Assembly (NCBI GenBank): GCA_003139695.1
Contig: PLJM01000005.1
Span: 122,135-186,134 of the forward strand
DNA from: Candidatus Dormiibacterota bacterium
GTDB lineage: Bacteria; Chloroflexota; Dormibacteria; Dormibacterales; Dormibacteraceae
DNA: 64,000 nucleotides
Direction of reading: 5' to 3'
A model generated the notes under the pieces. That model saw only the letters and a program-made list of their open reading frames with translations, ran no database searches and was not told the DNA's origin. Numbering within the stretch: position 1 is the first letter of the stretch; every line of letters begins with the position of its first letter. Of this stretch, positions 51,161 to 59,097 are shown one piece after another. The translations under genes were made by a program, and so were the position numbers.

Positions 51161-51969
51161 AGAGTCCTGAACATCCCCTTGTCTGTGACCCGAGTGACCA
51201 GGCCGCGGCCGTGCTGCGGAGCCGCCGCGGCCATCGCCTTCGCGATTCGCGCAGCCATTGCCGGCGGACAGAAAGCAAAGACGCTTGGACCCGCGCCGCA
51301 GATGGCCGCTCCATAGGCGCCGGCGGTGTCGGCAGCGTGGAGAACTTCCTGCGTCCACGGATAAAGGTGGAGCCGGTGCGGCTGGTGGAGCCTGTCCCTG
51401 AGGGCGTGTCCCAACAGCGATGGTCGCTTGGCCGATATGGCACGCACAAGCAACGCCGCCCGAGCGATGTTGAAGACGGCCGACTCGCGCGAAACCTCGT
51501 CAGGCAGCACAGCGCGCGCTTTCTCTGTTGGAACCGGCGCGTGAGCGACGAACAGCGCAAGTCCCCAGCCGGGATTCGGCAGCTTCTCGTCGAACACGTC
51601 CGAAACAATCCGGATCCCGCCCGCTGCTGCCGCGGCCACGTTGTCGCGATGACCCTCGTCCGCGCCGGCGTCGATCACATGGCTCTTGACATCCCACGGG
51701 CTGGCCAACGCCGATGCGGCAAGGCGCGCTGCCGCGCTGCTGCCGAGCCCGACACCCATCGGGATCTCACTGCGAACGCGACCCTTCATGGCGAGGTGGG
51801 AGAACGGGTTGACGTGCGACATCAGGTATTCCGCACCTTCTCCTTCGTAGTCCCAAGAGGGGAAGTCGGCGGGGTTCGCCTCAACCTCGAGCCAGAGGTC
51901 GATGGCCATCGCCATACAGTCGAAGGCCGGGCCCATGTTGGCGATCGACGCGGGGACGCGAACTCTCAT
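51157..51969 (-). CDS. thrB: Homoserine kinase
   Basis: GHMP-family kinase making O-phosphohomoserine. VPASIANMGPAFDCMAMA at the N-terminus and the ATP motif PMGVGLGSSAAARLAAS near residue 70 plus AAICGAGPSVFAF near residue 222 identify it. The 270-residue length is slightly short but complete. It overlaps thrC and lysC by four bases each (ATGA/GTGA), so the three are co-translated. Confidence 0.93.
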   Translation of the reverse strand: MRVRVPASIANMGPAFDCMAMAIDLWLEVEANPADFPSWDYEGEGAEYLMSHVNPFSHLAMKGRVRSEIPMGVGLGSSAAARLAASALASPWDVKSHVIDAGADEGHRDNVAAAAAGGIRIVSDVFDEKLPNPGWGLALFVAHAPVPTEKARAVLPDEVSRESAVFNIARAALLVRAISAKRPSLLGHALRDRLHQPHRLHLYPWTQEVLHAADTAGAYGAAICGAGPSVFAFCPPAMAARIAKAMAAAAPQHGRGLVTRVTDKGMFRTL

Positions 51970-53009
51970 AGCTTCAAGACCTTAGCGAGTGTGCGCGCAT
52001 CTCCGTCAAGCTCGATTGGCGGTTCGACGTTCTTGAGCGCGGCGTCGGGATCTTTCAGCCCTGACCCGGTGAGCACCACGACCGTAATCGCATCCTTTGC
52101 GATCTTGCCCTCCCGGACCAGTCGGAAAAGGAGAGCCAGCGGGGCCGCCGACGCGGGCTCGGCGAACAAACCCTCGCTGCTGGCCAGCTGGACCTGTGCC
52201 TGGAGGATTTCGGTGTCGGTGACCGCGGCGATCATGCCGCCGGACTCGTCACGCGCGCTGGTCGCCCCCTCCCACGAAGCCGGATTGCCAATCCGGATCG
52301 CCGAGGCGACTGTCTTCGGGTGCGCGACCGGATGGCCGCTCACAATCGGGGCAGCGCCTTCAGCCTGAGCGCCCACCATCCTGGGCAGCCGGGTCGAACG
52401 CCCGGCAGCGTGATACTCGCGGAATCCTTTCCAGTACGCCGTGATGTTGCCGGCGTTGCCGACCGGCAGGATGAGGTAGTCGGGCGCATCACCCAGCACG
52501 TCGACGATTTCGAACGCTGCCGTCTTCTGGCCCTCCAGGCGGTTGGGGTTCACCGAGTTCATGAGCGCGACGTTGTAGCGGCTGGTGAGGTCGCGAACGG
52601 TCTCGAGGGCCGTGTCGAAGTTGCCCTTGAGGGCGATCACTTTCGCTCCGTACATGAGGGCCTGGGACAGCTTGTTCATCGCGATCTCGCCAGACGGCAC
52701 GACCACGATGGCTCGGACGCCTGCCCTTGCGGCGTAGGCGGCCATCGACGCCGACGTGTTCCCGGTGGACGCGCACATGAGCACTCGGCTCCCCGCCTCG
52801 AGGGCCTTTGCCACGGCGACGACCATGCCGCGGTCCTTGAACGATCCAGTCGGGTTTAAGCCCTCGTACTTGAAGTAGAGGTTTTTCAAACCGAGAGCTT
52901 TGCCGATGTTCCGGCTTGGCACGAGCGGGGTCGAGCCTTCCTGGAGGTCGATCTCAGGCGTCGCGGGCCCGACCGGTAGGTGCTCGCGGTAGCGAGCGAT
53001 GACGCCCAT
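51966..53009 (-). CDS. thrC: Threonine synthase
   Basis: PLP enzyme converting O-phosphohomoserine to threonine. The PLP-lysine motif NPTGSFKDRGM is near residue 55, followed by CASTGNTSASMAAYAARAG and LPVGNAGNITAYWKG; SEGLFAEPASAAPLA and VVLTGSGLKDP close the protein. The 347-residue size is that of the short bacterial class. Part of the hom-thrC-thrB-lysC run. Confidence 0.96.
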   Translation of the reverse strand: MGVIARYREHLPVGPATPEIDLQEGSTPLVPSRNIGKALGLKNLYFKYEGLNPTGSFKDRGMVVAVAKALEAGSRVLMCASTGNTSASMAAYAARAGVRAIVVVPSGEIAMNKLSQALMYGAKVIALKGNFDTALETVRDLTSRYNVALMNSVNPNRLEGQKTAAFEIVDVLGDAPDYLILPVGNAGNITAYWKGFREYHAAGRSTRLPRMVGAQAEGAAPIVSGHPVAHPKTVASAIRIGNPASWEGATSARDESGGMIAAVTDTEILQAQVQLASSEGLFAEPASAAPLALLFRLVREGKIAKDAITVVVLTGSGLKDPDAALKNVEPPIELDGDARTLAKVLKL

Positions 53010-53029
53010 GGCGGTCAGAAGACTCGCGC

Positions 53030-53064
53030 CCTCCCCGCTCGCCGGGGAGGTGGCCCGAAGGGCC
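53030..53064 (-). terminator. Two adjacent hairpins between hom and thrC
   Basis: CCTCCCCG (53030-53037) pairs with CGGGGAGG (53043-53050), and GGCCC (53052-53056) with GGGCC (53060-53064). They sit in the 76-bp gap between hom and thrC, where an attenuator or partial terminator could adjust expression of the two parts. This is inference from position. Confidence 0.35.
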
Positions 53065-53085
53065 GGAGGGGGGCCGGGGCGACCA

Positions 53086-54378
53086 TCAGAAGACCCGCAG
53101 AAACGAAGACACCGCGTGCACCGGCTCCAGTTTCGCTATCGCGGTTCGCGCCTTCTGCAAGCTCGCGTCGCTCGAGGGATGCGTGGTCACCACGATCTCC
53201 GCCGTTCGCTCCTCCACCCACGCACCCTTTTGAATGAAGCTCGAGATGCTTACGCCCTCCTCGGCGTAAACCTGGCCGATCGCAGCCAGCACGCCGGCGC
53301 GATCGTCGACGCGAATCCGGTAGTACGCGCGGGTCATCACCTCCCCCATAGGGATCACAGCGACCCGGTCGTCGAAGGTGAAGGACGGGCGGCTCTGCAC
53401 GCCACGGCGGATCGAGCGAGCCAGATCGATCAGATCTCCGACGACGGCGGAAGCGGTCGGCCGGCCCCCGGCGCCCTGCCCGACCAGAAGCACCTGACCG
53501 ACCAGGTCGCCTTCGACGAAGACCGCGTTGGTGGCGCCTTCGACCTGGGCCAGCGGATGCTCGAGGGGAATCATCGCGGGGTGGACGCGCGCCTCGATGC
53601 GGCCAGGGTGACGCTGGGTATGCGCGATGAGCTTGATGGCGTAGCCGAGCTCGCGTGCGTACCGGAAATCCACGGGCTCGATGCCCTCGATGCCCTCGCG
53701 AAAGATGTCTTCAGGGCGGACCTTTATTTCGTAAGCGATAGAGCCGAGGATGGCGAGCTTGTATGTGGCATCGAACCCGCCGACGTCGTCGGTCGGATCG
53801 GCCTCAGCGAAACCCGCAGCCTGAGCTTCTCGCACGGCCTCGTCGAGGGTTAGGTTCGCGGCGGCCATCCGGCCGAGGACGTAGTTGGTCGTCCCGTTGA
53901 TGACCGCGGACAGCCGCTCGATGCGGTTGGCCTGAAGGTCGGTGCGAAATGTGCTGATCAGCGGGATACCACCGCCGACCGCTGCCTCGAAGTACAGGTC
54001 AACATTCTTTTCGGCGGCGAGGTCGAGCAGGTCGGGGCCGTGCTTGGCCATGACCACCTTGTTGGCGGTCACCACGTGCTTCCCGGCCCCAATCGCCCGC
54101 TCCAGGTAACCCCTCATTGGCTCCTCCCCACCCGCGACCTCGACGATCACGTTGATCTCGGGGTCATCCAGCAGGTCGGCGGGGTTGGTAGTGAGCAGCT
54201 CCTTGTCGACCTCGACCGCACGGCGCTTGGCGAGGTCGCGAACGAGCACGCGCCGCAAGCAGAGCTCCATGCCCGCCCGGCGCGCCAGCTGCGACTGCCA
54301 CGTGAGCATTCGCTCGGCCACCTGCGTGCCCACGGTCCCGAGACCGATGAGGCCGACGTTGAGAGGGCTGGATGCCAT
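53086..54378 (-). CDS. hom: Homoserine dehydrogenase
   Basis: NAD(P)H-dependent reduction of aspartate semialdehyde to homoserine. The Rossmann motif VGLIGLGTVGTQVAERM is N-terminal, GGGIPLISTFRTDLQANRIE with INGTTNYVLGRM and AEADPTDDVGGFDATYKLAI are the catalytic signatures, and a C-terminal ACT domain (YYRIRVDDRAGVLAAIGQV) suggests threonine inhibition. ATG 54378 gives 430 residues; the extension to 54549 is antisense to the divergent gene and is rejected. Confidence 0.96.
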   Translation of the reverse strand: MASSPLNVGLIGLGTVGTQVAERMLTWQSQLARRAGMELCLRRVLVRDLAKRRAVEVDKELLTTNPADLLDDPEINVIVEVAGGEEPMRGYLERAIGAGKHVVTANKVVMAKHGPDLLDLAAEKNVDLYFEAAVGGGIPLISTFRTDLQANRIERLSAVINGTTNYVLGRMAAANLTLDEAVREAQAAGFAEADPTDDVGGFDATYKLAILGSIAYEIKVRPEDIFREGIEGIEPVDFRYARELGYAIKLIAHTQRHPGRIEARVHPAMIPLEHPLAQVEGATNAVFVEGDLVGQVLLVGQGAGGRPTASAVVGDLIDLARSIRRGVQSRPSFTFDDRVAVIPMGEVMTRAYYRIRVDDRAGVLAAIGQVYAEEGVSISSFIQKGAWVEERTAEIVVTTHPSSDASLQKARTAIAKLEPVHAVSSFLRVF

Positions 54379-54397
54379 GCGCGCTATTCTCCCTGCC

Positions 54398-55357
54398 GTG
54401 ACCCTGGTCCTGCGCGAGGCCGATGTCGAGCGAGTCATCCAGATGGATCCCGTGATCGCGGCAGTGGAGTCAGCGATGCGCGAGCTGGGCAACGGCGTTG
54501 CGCAGAACGAGCCCCGCAGACGGGCGTTCGCCCCGGGCGGGATGCTCAACGTGATGTTCGCCTCCTATCCCGGCGGCGGTTGCACAGGGCTGAAGGCGTA
54601 CACGGTGGCCGCGGGCCGCGTGCGATTTCTGGTGGTCCAGTTCTCGCTCGACGGCTCCCTCCAGGCCCTGATCGAAGGCGACCTGATGGGGGCCTATCGC
54701 ACAGGTGCGGCTTCCGCCGTGGCGGTCCGGGCCCTCGGGCCACGGGGCCCGGCGACGGTGGCTTTGATCGGCGCAGGCCGGCAAGCGGCCACGCAAGCGC
54801 TCGCGATCTCTCGAGTTCTGGAGATCAAGGAGCTGCGGGTCTTTGCTCGAGACCCGGCGCACCGGTCTGCCTTCGCGGCCGAACAGGGCAAGCGGCTTGG
54901 CATCAGGGTCACTGCAGCGTCGAGCGCGGAAGCCGCGGTGCGCGGTGCGGACGTCGTGGTCACGATGACCACGAGCTCGGTCCCGGTGATCGAAGCGTCA
55001 TGGGTCGCAAGCCACGCGTTGGTGGTTGGCGCCGGCTCGAACTTTCCAAATCGAACCGAGGTCCCTGCCGAGCTCGTGACGATGGCGCGGTCTGTGGTGG
55101 TCGATCAGCGGGAGGCGGCTCAGCTCGAAAGCGGTGACCTGATCCAGGCCGTCGCCGCGGGAAAGTTCGACTGGGAGCGCGCCACCGACCTGGGCTCTGT
55201 GCTCACGGGAACCTGGAAGCGGCCGGAGCCACCGGGAATCACGCTGTTCGAGTCGCACGGCCTTGCCCTTTGGGACCTGGCCGCTGCGACGGTAGTGGTC
55301 GCTGCGGCCCGCGAGCGGCGCCTCGGCGAGGAAATAGACCTCTTCTCGCCCGCTTAG
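54398..55357 (+). CDS. Ornithine cyclodeaminase/mu-crystallin family protein
   Basis: NAD-linked family that includes ornithine cyclodeaminase and alanine dehydrogenase-type enzymes. RRAFAPGGMLNVMFASYPGG, LMGAYRTGAASAVAVRAL and the Rossmann GAGRQAATQALAISRVL with VVTMTTSSVPVIEASWV are visible over 319 residues. Substrate is not assigned. GTG 54398 is chosen because TATTCT (54385-54390) lies 7 nt upstream and the longer frame runs back through hom. It is divergent from hom by 19 bp. Confidence 0.88.
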   Translation: MTLVLREADVERVIQMDPVIAAVESAMRELGNGVAQNEPRRRAFAPGGMLNVMFASYPGGGCTGLKAYTVAAGRVRFLVVQFSLDGSLQALIEGDLMGAYRTGAASAVAVRALGPRGPATVALIGAGRQAATQALAISRVLEIKELRVFARDPAHRSAFAAEQGKRLGIRVTAASSAEAAVRGADVVVTMTTSSVPVIEASWVASHALVVGAGSNFPNRTEVPAELVTMARSVVVDQREAAQLESGDLIQAVAAGKFDWERATDLGSVLTGTWKRPEPPGITLFESHGLALWDLAAATVVVAAARERRLGEEIDLFSPA

Positions 55358-55647
55358 GGCTGGATGTGGCCCGGGATCGCTTGCGGCGCCAGAGCGCCGA
55401 GCTGGAGGGCGGAGCCGACCAGGTATGCCGCCACCAGGATGATCACCAGGGCCGCGCTCGCCGTTGTGTAGAGGAGCCAGGCGGGAGGTCCGGTGCCGGC
55501 GATCCGGACCATGAGGTCAGACCAATCGGGGCCCCGGCGCGGGCTCCAGTTGTCTACCGTGGTCCGGATCATCCGGCCAAGGTCGTCTTCGGAGGGTATA
55601 GCTGACCCTCCCTGTGTGGGTTTATCTTCCACGTAGGGCACCTTCAT
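55354..55647 (-). CDS. Small membrane protein linked to an ECF sigma gene
   Basis: The 97-residue product has ~55 polar residues (RMIRTTVDNWSPRRGPDWSDLM) and one C-terminal helix (LLYTTASAALVIILVAAYLV). Its start overlaps the sigma gene end by 26 bp, the arrangement expected for an anti-sigma factor, though it lacks a recognisable ZAS motif and any large extracellular part. Function is inferred only from position. Confidence 0.6.
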   Translation of the reverse strand: MKVPYVEDKPTQGGSAIPSEDDLGRMIRTTVDNWSPRRGPDWSDLMVRIAGTGPPAWLLYTTASAALVIILVAAYLVGSALQLGALAPQAIPGHIQP

Positions 55648-56176
55648 TACTCGAACGCTCCTGTTCCCAGTCTTGGTCGCTTCCGGTCGCTTTTCTCATG
55701 ATGGCAACTGCCTTCGCGATCCTGGAGGCCACCGTGCCGGCGGGGACGCCCAGCACCGAGGCGATCTCCTCGCGGGTGAGGCCGTCGTAGTAGTGCAGGA
55801 TCACGGCCGCCCTCAGCTTGGGGCTCAGCGCGGTGAGTGCCTTCGTCACCACGTCTCTGGCCTCAGCCCGATCGTAATCGCGCCGGTCGGGGGCCACGTA
55901 AAGGCGGGCGGGAAGGAAGCGGGCCAGCTTCTGCCGCCGCAGGTAGGAGATGGCAAGGTTGATGCCGATCCGGCGCAGCCACGCGCCCGGGGGGGCGGTG
56001 GGCGTGTAACGGTCGCGGGCGCGGTAGGCGCGGACGAAAGTCTCCTGCGTCAGGTCTTCGGCGGCTGCGGCGTCGAGCACCACCGCGCGGATCGAGCGGT
56101 ACACGGAGCGGTACTCCTGGTCATAGAGCTCGCGGAACTGCGTGGCGGGATTGAGCTCTTCCTTGCTCTCTGACAC
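55622..56176 (-). CDS. ECF-subfamily RNA polymerase sigma factor
   Basis: Region 2 LDAAAAEDLTQETFVRAYRA with AWLRRIGINLAISYLRR, region 4 AVILHYYDGLTREEIASVLG and VPAGTVASRIAKAVAIMRKA. I start at GTG 56176 (184 residues) because the upstream stretch to 56221 contains a TTGACT box and would otherwise hold the promoter; ORF start 56221 is the alternative. The downstream small membrane protein is its likely regulator. tRNA-Leu(GAG) lies about 50 bp upstream. Confidence 0.9.
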   Translation of the reverse strand: MSESKEELNPATQFRELYDQEYRSVYRSIRAVVLDAAAAEDLTQETFVRAYRARDRYTPTAPPGAWLRRIGINLAISYLRRQKLARFLPARLYVAPDRRDYDRAEARDVVTKALTALSPKLRAAVILHYYDGLTREEIASVLGVPAGTVASRIAKAVAIMRKATGSDQDWEQERSSNEGALRGR

Positions 56177-56223
56177 AAGGTAAGTGTGATGACATTGAAC
56201 GGCCACCGGAGTCAACTCCAATT

Positions 56224-56308
56224 TGGTGGGCGACCCGGGACTCGAACCCGGATGAGTTACCTCACACGCCCCTCAAACGTGCGCGTCTACCAGTTCCGCC
56301 AGCCGCCC
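56224..56308 (-). tRNA. tRNA-Leu (GAG anticodon)
   Basis: Class II cloverleaf on the minus strand: acceptor GGGCGGC/GTCGCCC, anticodon stem CACGT/GCGTG with loop TTGAGGG (anticodon GAG), long variable arm TGAGGTAACTCA, T arm CCGGG-TTCGAGT-CCCGG, and encoded CCA (56224-56226). Confidence 0.93.
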
Positions 56309-56345
56309 AGCTGAGCCGATTGATTCTAGCGAAGGGCAAGTGTGC

Positions 56346-56384
56346 TGGTACCCGCGGCAAGAGTCGAACTCGCAACCTCCAGAT
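56346..56384 (-). pseudogene. 3' half of a tRNA (orphan fragment)
   Basis: On the minus strand a perfect T arm GCGAG-TTCGACT-CTTGC is followed by an acceptor-like strand CGCGGGT, discriminator A and CCA (56346-56348). The 5' half is missing: the sequence upstream belongs to an endonuclease-like fragment. Such 3' halves are typical of attachment sites of integrative elements. No intact tRNA with the same 3' end is in the window. Confidence 0.65.
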
Positions 56385-56525
56385 CTAAGGCCCCATTTGG
56401 TTTTCGTGGCGACGAAGGTACGCCGTCATTCTCGCCACGAAGTCGGCGCTGAATCGCTGGACATGTTCGAAGTGGCCGACCTTGATGTTGCACTCCTTGC
56501 ATAGGAAGCCCCTTGGTTGGACCAT
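56385..56525 (-). pseudogene. C-terminal fragment of a recombination endonuclease VII-like HNH gene
   Basis: An open frame of 46 codons reads MVQPRGFLCKECNIKVGHFE and continues to ARMTAYLRRHENQMGP before TAG. The RGFLCxxCNxxxGH block with a trailing AYL helix is the second half of the phage T4 endonuclease VII-type (Endonuclease_7) zinc/HNH module; the first half with the HDH histidines is absent. The fragment begins 10 bp downstream of tRNA-Arg and its stop touches the orphan tRNA half. It looks like the relic of an inserted element. Confidence 0.6.
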
Positions 56526-56535
56526 CCGGCAAAGG

Positions 56536-56609
56536 TGCCCGCTGAGGGATTCGAACCCCCGACCCTCTGTTCCGAAGACAGATGCTCTGGTCCACTGAGC
56601 TAAGCGGGC
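56536..56609 (-). tRNA. tRNA-Arg (TCG anticodon)
   Basis: Minus-strand cloverleaf: acceptor GCCCGCT/AGCGGGC, D arm CTCAGTGGACCAGAG, anticodon stem TCTGT/ACAGA with loop CTTCGGA (anticodon TCG), T arm CGGGG-TTCGAAT-CCCTC. Discriminator A; the next bases read CCT, so the CCA tail is not encoded. Confidence 0.93.
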
Positions 56610-56664
56610 GTGGCGAGGCTCCCCAGTTTGTTTCGCACCGACTCAGTAAAAGCTGGAAGGCAGT

Positions 56665-57360
56665 TCAGACTACCGCGACGTACCGCTCGTGATTCAGCCC
56701 CCAGGCCGCGTACCGCATCAAACCCATTGCCCGGTAACGCTGGCGGCCCGCGCGCGTCTCTCCGCTTTCAATGGCTCTTCGCAGCGCTTCAGTAGTCGTG
56801 CCCGGAAACTCGGTGAAAGCGCGACCAACCGCGTCGATTATGTGAGCATCGGAACAGCCAAGCTCAGCCGCACCCAATCCCAGGTTCAAACGGTGCGCGA
56901 GCTGATTGAACAGATAGAAGCCAGGCGTGGCGTTCTCGACCTCGACCCCGTCGAAATCAAGCTCTGCCGCCAGCCAGCCCACTCCATGCACCGGCCCGTT
57001 CCTCACCTGCCGCGTCGTGCGCCAAAACGGATGTGCCGCGATGGCCAGGCCGCCCTGGTCGTGGATCGAGTGGACTGTCGCAGCTGCCGACATGCCCGGC
57101 TTCACACGACGCTCGAGGAACAATCCGATGATGTGACCGTCGCGGCTCGAAACCTCTTCGCCCACGATCACGTGAAGCCGCCTTCGCCTGGCGGCATGCT
57201 CGGCGGCGCGAAGCGCTCCTTCAATCGTGTCGTGATCCGTGACCGCGATCACATTCAACCCAGCCCGGCGGGCGGCGTGGTCGACCAGCTGCGCGGGCGA
57301 CGGCCAGCCGTCGCTAGCGGTTGTATGCATGTGGAGGTCGGCTCGACCCCAAGCAACCAT
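56665..57360 (-). CDS. PHP-domain phosphoesterase (TrpH/YciV-like)
   Basis: The polymerase-and-histidinol-phosphatase metal site is complete: DLHMHTTASDGWPSP at the N-terminus, VTDHDTIEGALRA near residue 40, then GEEVSSRDGHIIGLF, AAHPFWR and GCSDAHI. Stand-alone proteins of this kind include 3',5'-nucleoside bisphosphate phosphatases. ATG 57360 gives 231 residues with the catalytic DLHMHT at residue 8; the frame to 57405 is an alternative. It stands alone, divergent from the acyl-CoA synthetase. Confidence 0.88.
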   Translation of the reverse strand: MVAWGRADLHMHTTASDGWPSPAQLVDHAARRAGLNVIAVTDHDTIEGALRAAEHAARRRRLHVIVGEEVSSRDGHIIGLFLERRVKPGMSAAATVHSIHDQGGLAIAAHPFWRTTRQVRNGPVHGVGWLAAELDFDGVEVENATPGFYLFNQLAHRLNLGLGAAELGCSDAHIIDAVGRAFTEFPGTTTEALRRAIESGETRAGRQRYRAMGLMRYAAWGLNHERYVAVV

Positions 57361-57456
57361 GGGTGTGCATCCTACGCCCGACGGCCTTACCATCGACCTT
57401 TCCACATTCCTTTATTCCTTCTCTAAGTCCAAGACACAAGTTGGGAGGTGCCTGCG

Positions 57457-59097
57457 ATGGAAGGCTTGATGCAGGATTACGAGCTCTCTCTGCAGCACGT
57501 GCTCTGGCGTCTGGAGCGCCTCCACGCACACAAAGAGGTGGTCACCAAACAGGAACAGGGAGTCCATCGCACCACCAACGGGGAGATGGTCCCCCGAATC
57601 AATCGCCTTGCCGGCGCCCTGAAGCGACTCGGCATCAAGCCCGGCGATCGCGTGGCGACGTTGGCCTGGAACAATTACCGGCACCTCGAGCTCTACTACG
57701 CGGTTCCCTGCATGGGGGCAGTCCTACACACGCTCAACCTGCGGCTGTTTCCGCAGCACCTCGAATTCGTCATCAACGATGCCGAGGACAAAGTCCTTTT
57801 TGTCGATCAAACCCTCCTGCCTTTGCTCAAGCCACTCATCGGAAAGATCCCGAGCGTGGAGCAGTTCGTCGTGATGGGCAACGGCACGCCGCTGCCGGAC
57901 CACGGTCTCGGTGACGTGCTCGACTACGAAACACTCCTGCATGCCGAGAGTGAGGCCTACCCGTGGCCCAAGCTGTCAGAGCGGATGGCCGCGGCCATGT
58001 GCTACACGTCGGGCACGACCGGCAATCCCAAGGGCGTCGTCTACTCGCACCGATCGCAGTTCATCCACACGATGGGCGTTCTCCAGGCCGACAACCTCGG
58101 CCTCACTGAAAAGGACGTGGTCTTCCCCATCGTGCCGATGTTCCATGCCAACAGCTGGGGTCTTCCATACGCATGCGGCATGGCGGGTTGCAAAGTCCTG
58201 TTTCCCGATCGATTCATGGGGGATGCCAAGTCCGTCGTAGACCTCGCAGAGCAGGAAGCAGCCACCATCCTCGCCGGCGTCCCGACCATCTGGATCAACA
58301 CCGCCGCGCTGTTGAAGCAGACGGGCCAGCGACTGCCGAAGGTTCACACTGTCATCTGCGGCGGCTCCGCGATTCCCCGCTCACTTATGGAGTCGATGGA
58401 CGCGATCGGGCTGCGCATGTTGCATGCCTGGGGCATGACTGAGACATCGCCTCTCGGCAGCGTGGCGCGGCCGCGCAGCGGCACGCCCGCCGATGACGAG
58501 CTCAACAAGCGCCTCACCCAAGGGATCGTGGTGCCCGGCGTGGAGATACGGATCGTCGACCCGGCATCCGACGAGGTGCTGCCCTGGGACGGGGTCGCGT
58601 TTGGTGAGATCCAGGTCCGCGGACCGTGGATCGCGCGCGGCTACTACAACGGCTACGACCCGGGGAAGTTGACCGAGGACGGCTGGTTTCGAACCGGCGA
58701 CGTGGCCAAGATCACCCCTGAGGGTTACATCCAGATCGTCGACCGAACGAAAGATGTCATCAAGTCCGGCGGCGAGTGGATCTCATCAGTCGACCTCGAG
58801 AACGCGATCATGTCTCACCCCAAGATCCTGGAGGCGGCTGTAATCGGCCTCGCGCACTCCAAGTGGGATGAGCGGCCCGTCGCTTACGCTGTGGCGCGCC
58901 CCGAGTTCAAGGGCCAGGTCACGCAGGAAGAGGTCATCCAGTTTCTCCAGGACAAGGTCGCGAAGTGGTGGTTGCCTGACGAGGTGAGGTTTATCGACGA
59001 AGTGCCTAAGACCTCAGTCGGGAAATTCGACAAGAAGGTTCTTCGAGCGAGCGCAGTGCCCATCAAGGAAAGCGCGGCGCCGGCGGGTAGAAAGTGA
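57457..59097 (+). CDS. Acyl-CoA synthetase (long-chain type, AMP-binding)
   Basis: Second fatty acyl-CoA ligase in the window. YTSGTTGNPKGVVYSHRS is the P-loop, LHAWGMTETSPLGSVA the adenine motif, GWFRTGDVAKITPEGYIQI and DRTKDVIKSGGEWISS the hinge, and SVGKFDKKVLR holds the catalytic Lys. It resembles the fatty-acyl/alkylmalonate group (AlkK-type) of 540-550 residues. GGAGG is 8 nt upstream of ATG 57457, so GTG 57448 is rejected. Coupled to the next gene by GTGATG. Confidence 0.93.
   Translation: MEGLMQDYELSLQHVLWRLERLHAHKEVVTKQEQGVHRTTNGEMVPRINRLAGALKRLGIKPGDRVATLAWNNYRHLELYYAVPCMGAVLHTLNLRLFPQHLEFVINDAEDKVLFVDQTLLPLLKPLIGKIPSVEQFVVMGNGTPLPDHGLGDVLDYETLLHAESEAYPWPKLSERMAAAMCYTSGTTGNPKGVVYSHRSQFIHTMGVLQADNLGLTEKDVVFPIVPMFHANSWGLPYACGMAGCKVLFPDRFMGDAKSVVDLAEQEAATILAGVPTIWINTAALLKQTGQRLPKVHTVICGGSAIPRSLMESMDAIGLRMLHAWGMTETSPLGSVARPRSGTPADDELNKRLTQGIVVPGVEIRIVDPASDEVLPWDGVAFGEIQVRGPWIARGYYNGYDPGKLTEDGWFRTGDVAKITPEGYIQIVDRTKDVIKSGGEWISSVDLENAIMSHPKILEAAVIGLAHSKWDERPVAYAVARPEFKGQVTQEEVIQFLQDKVAKWWLPDEVRFIDEVPKTSVGKFDKKVLRASAVPIKESAAPAGRK

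Noticed and set aside
49752..51608. 618-codon frame overlapping lysC, thrB and the family 2 repeat
   Set aside because: It is the wrong frame of lysC and thrB and runs through the repeat; the real genes overlap by GTGA and explain the sequence.
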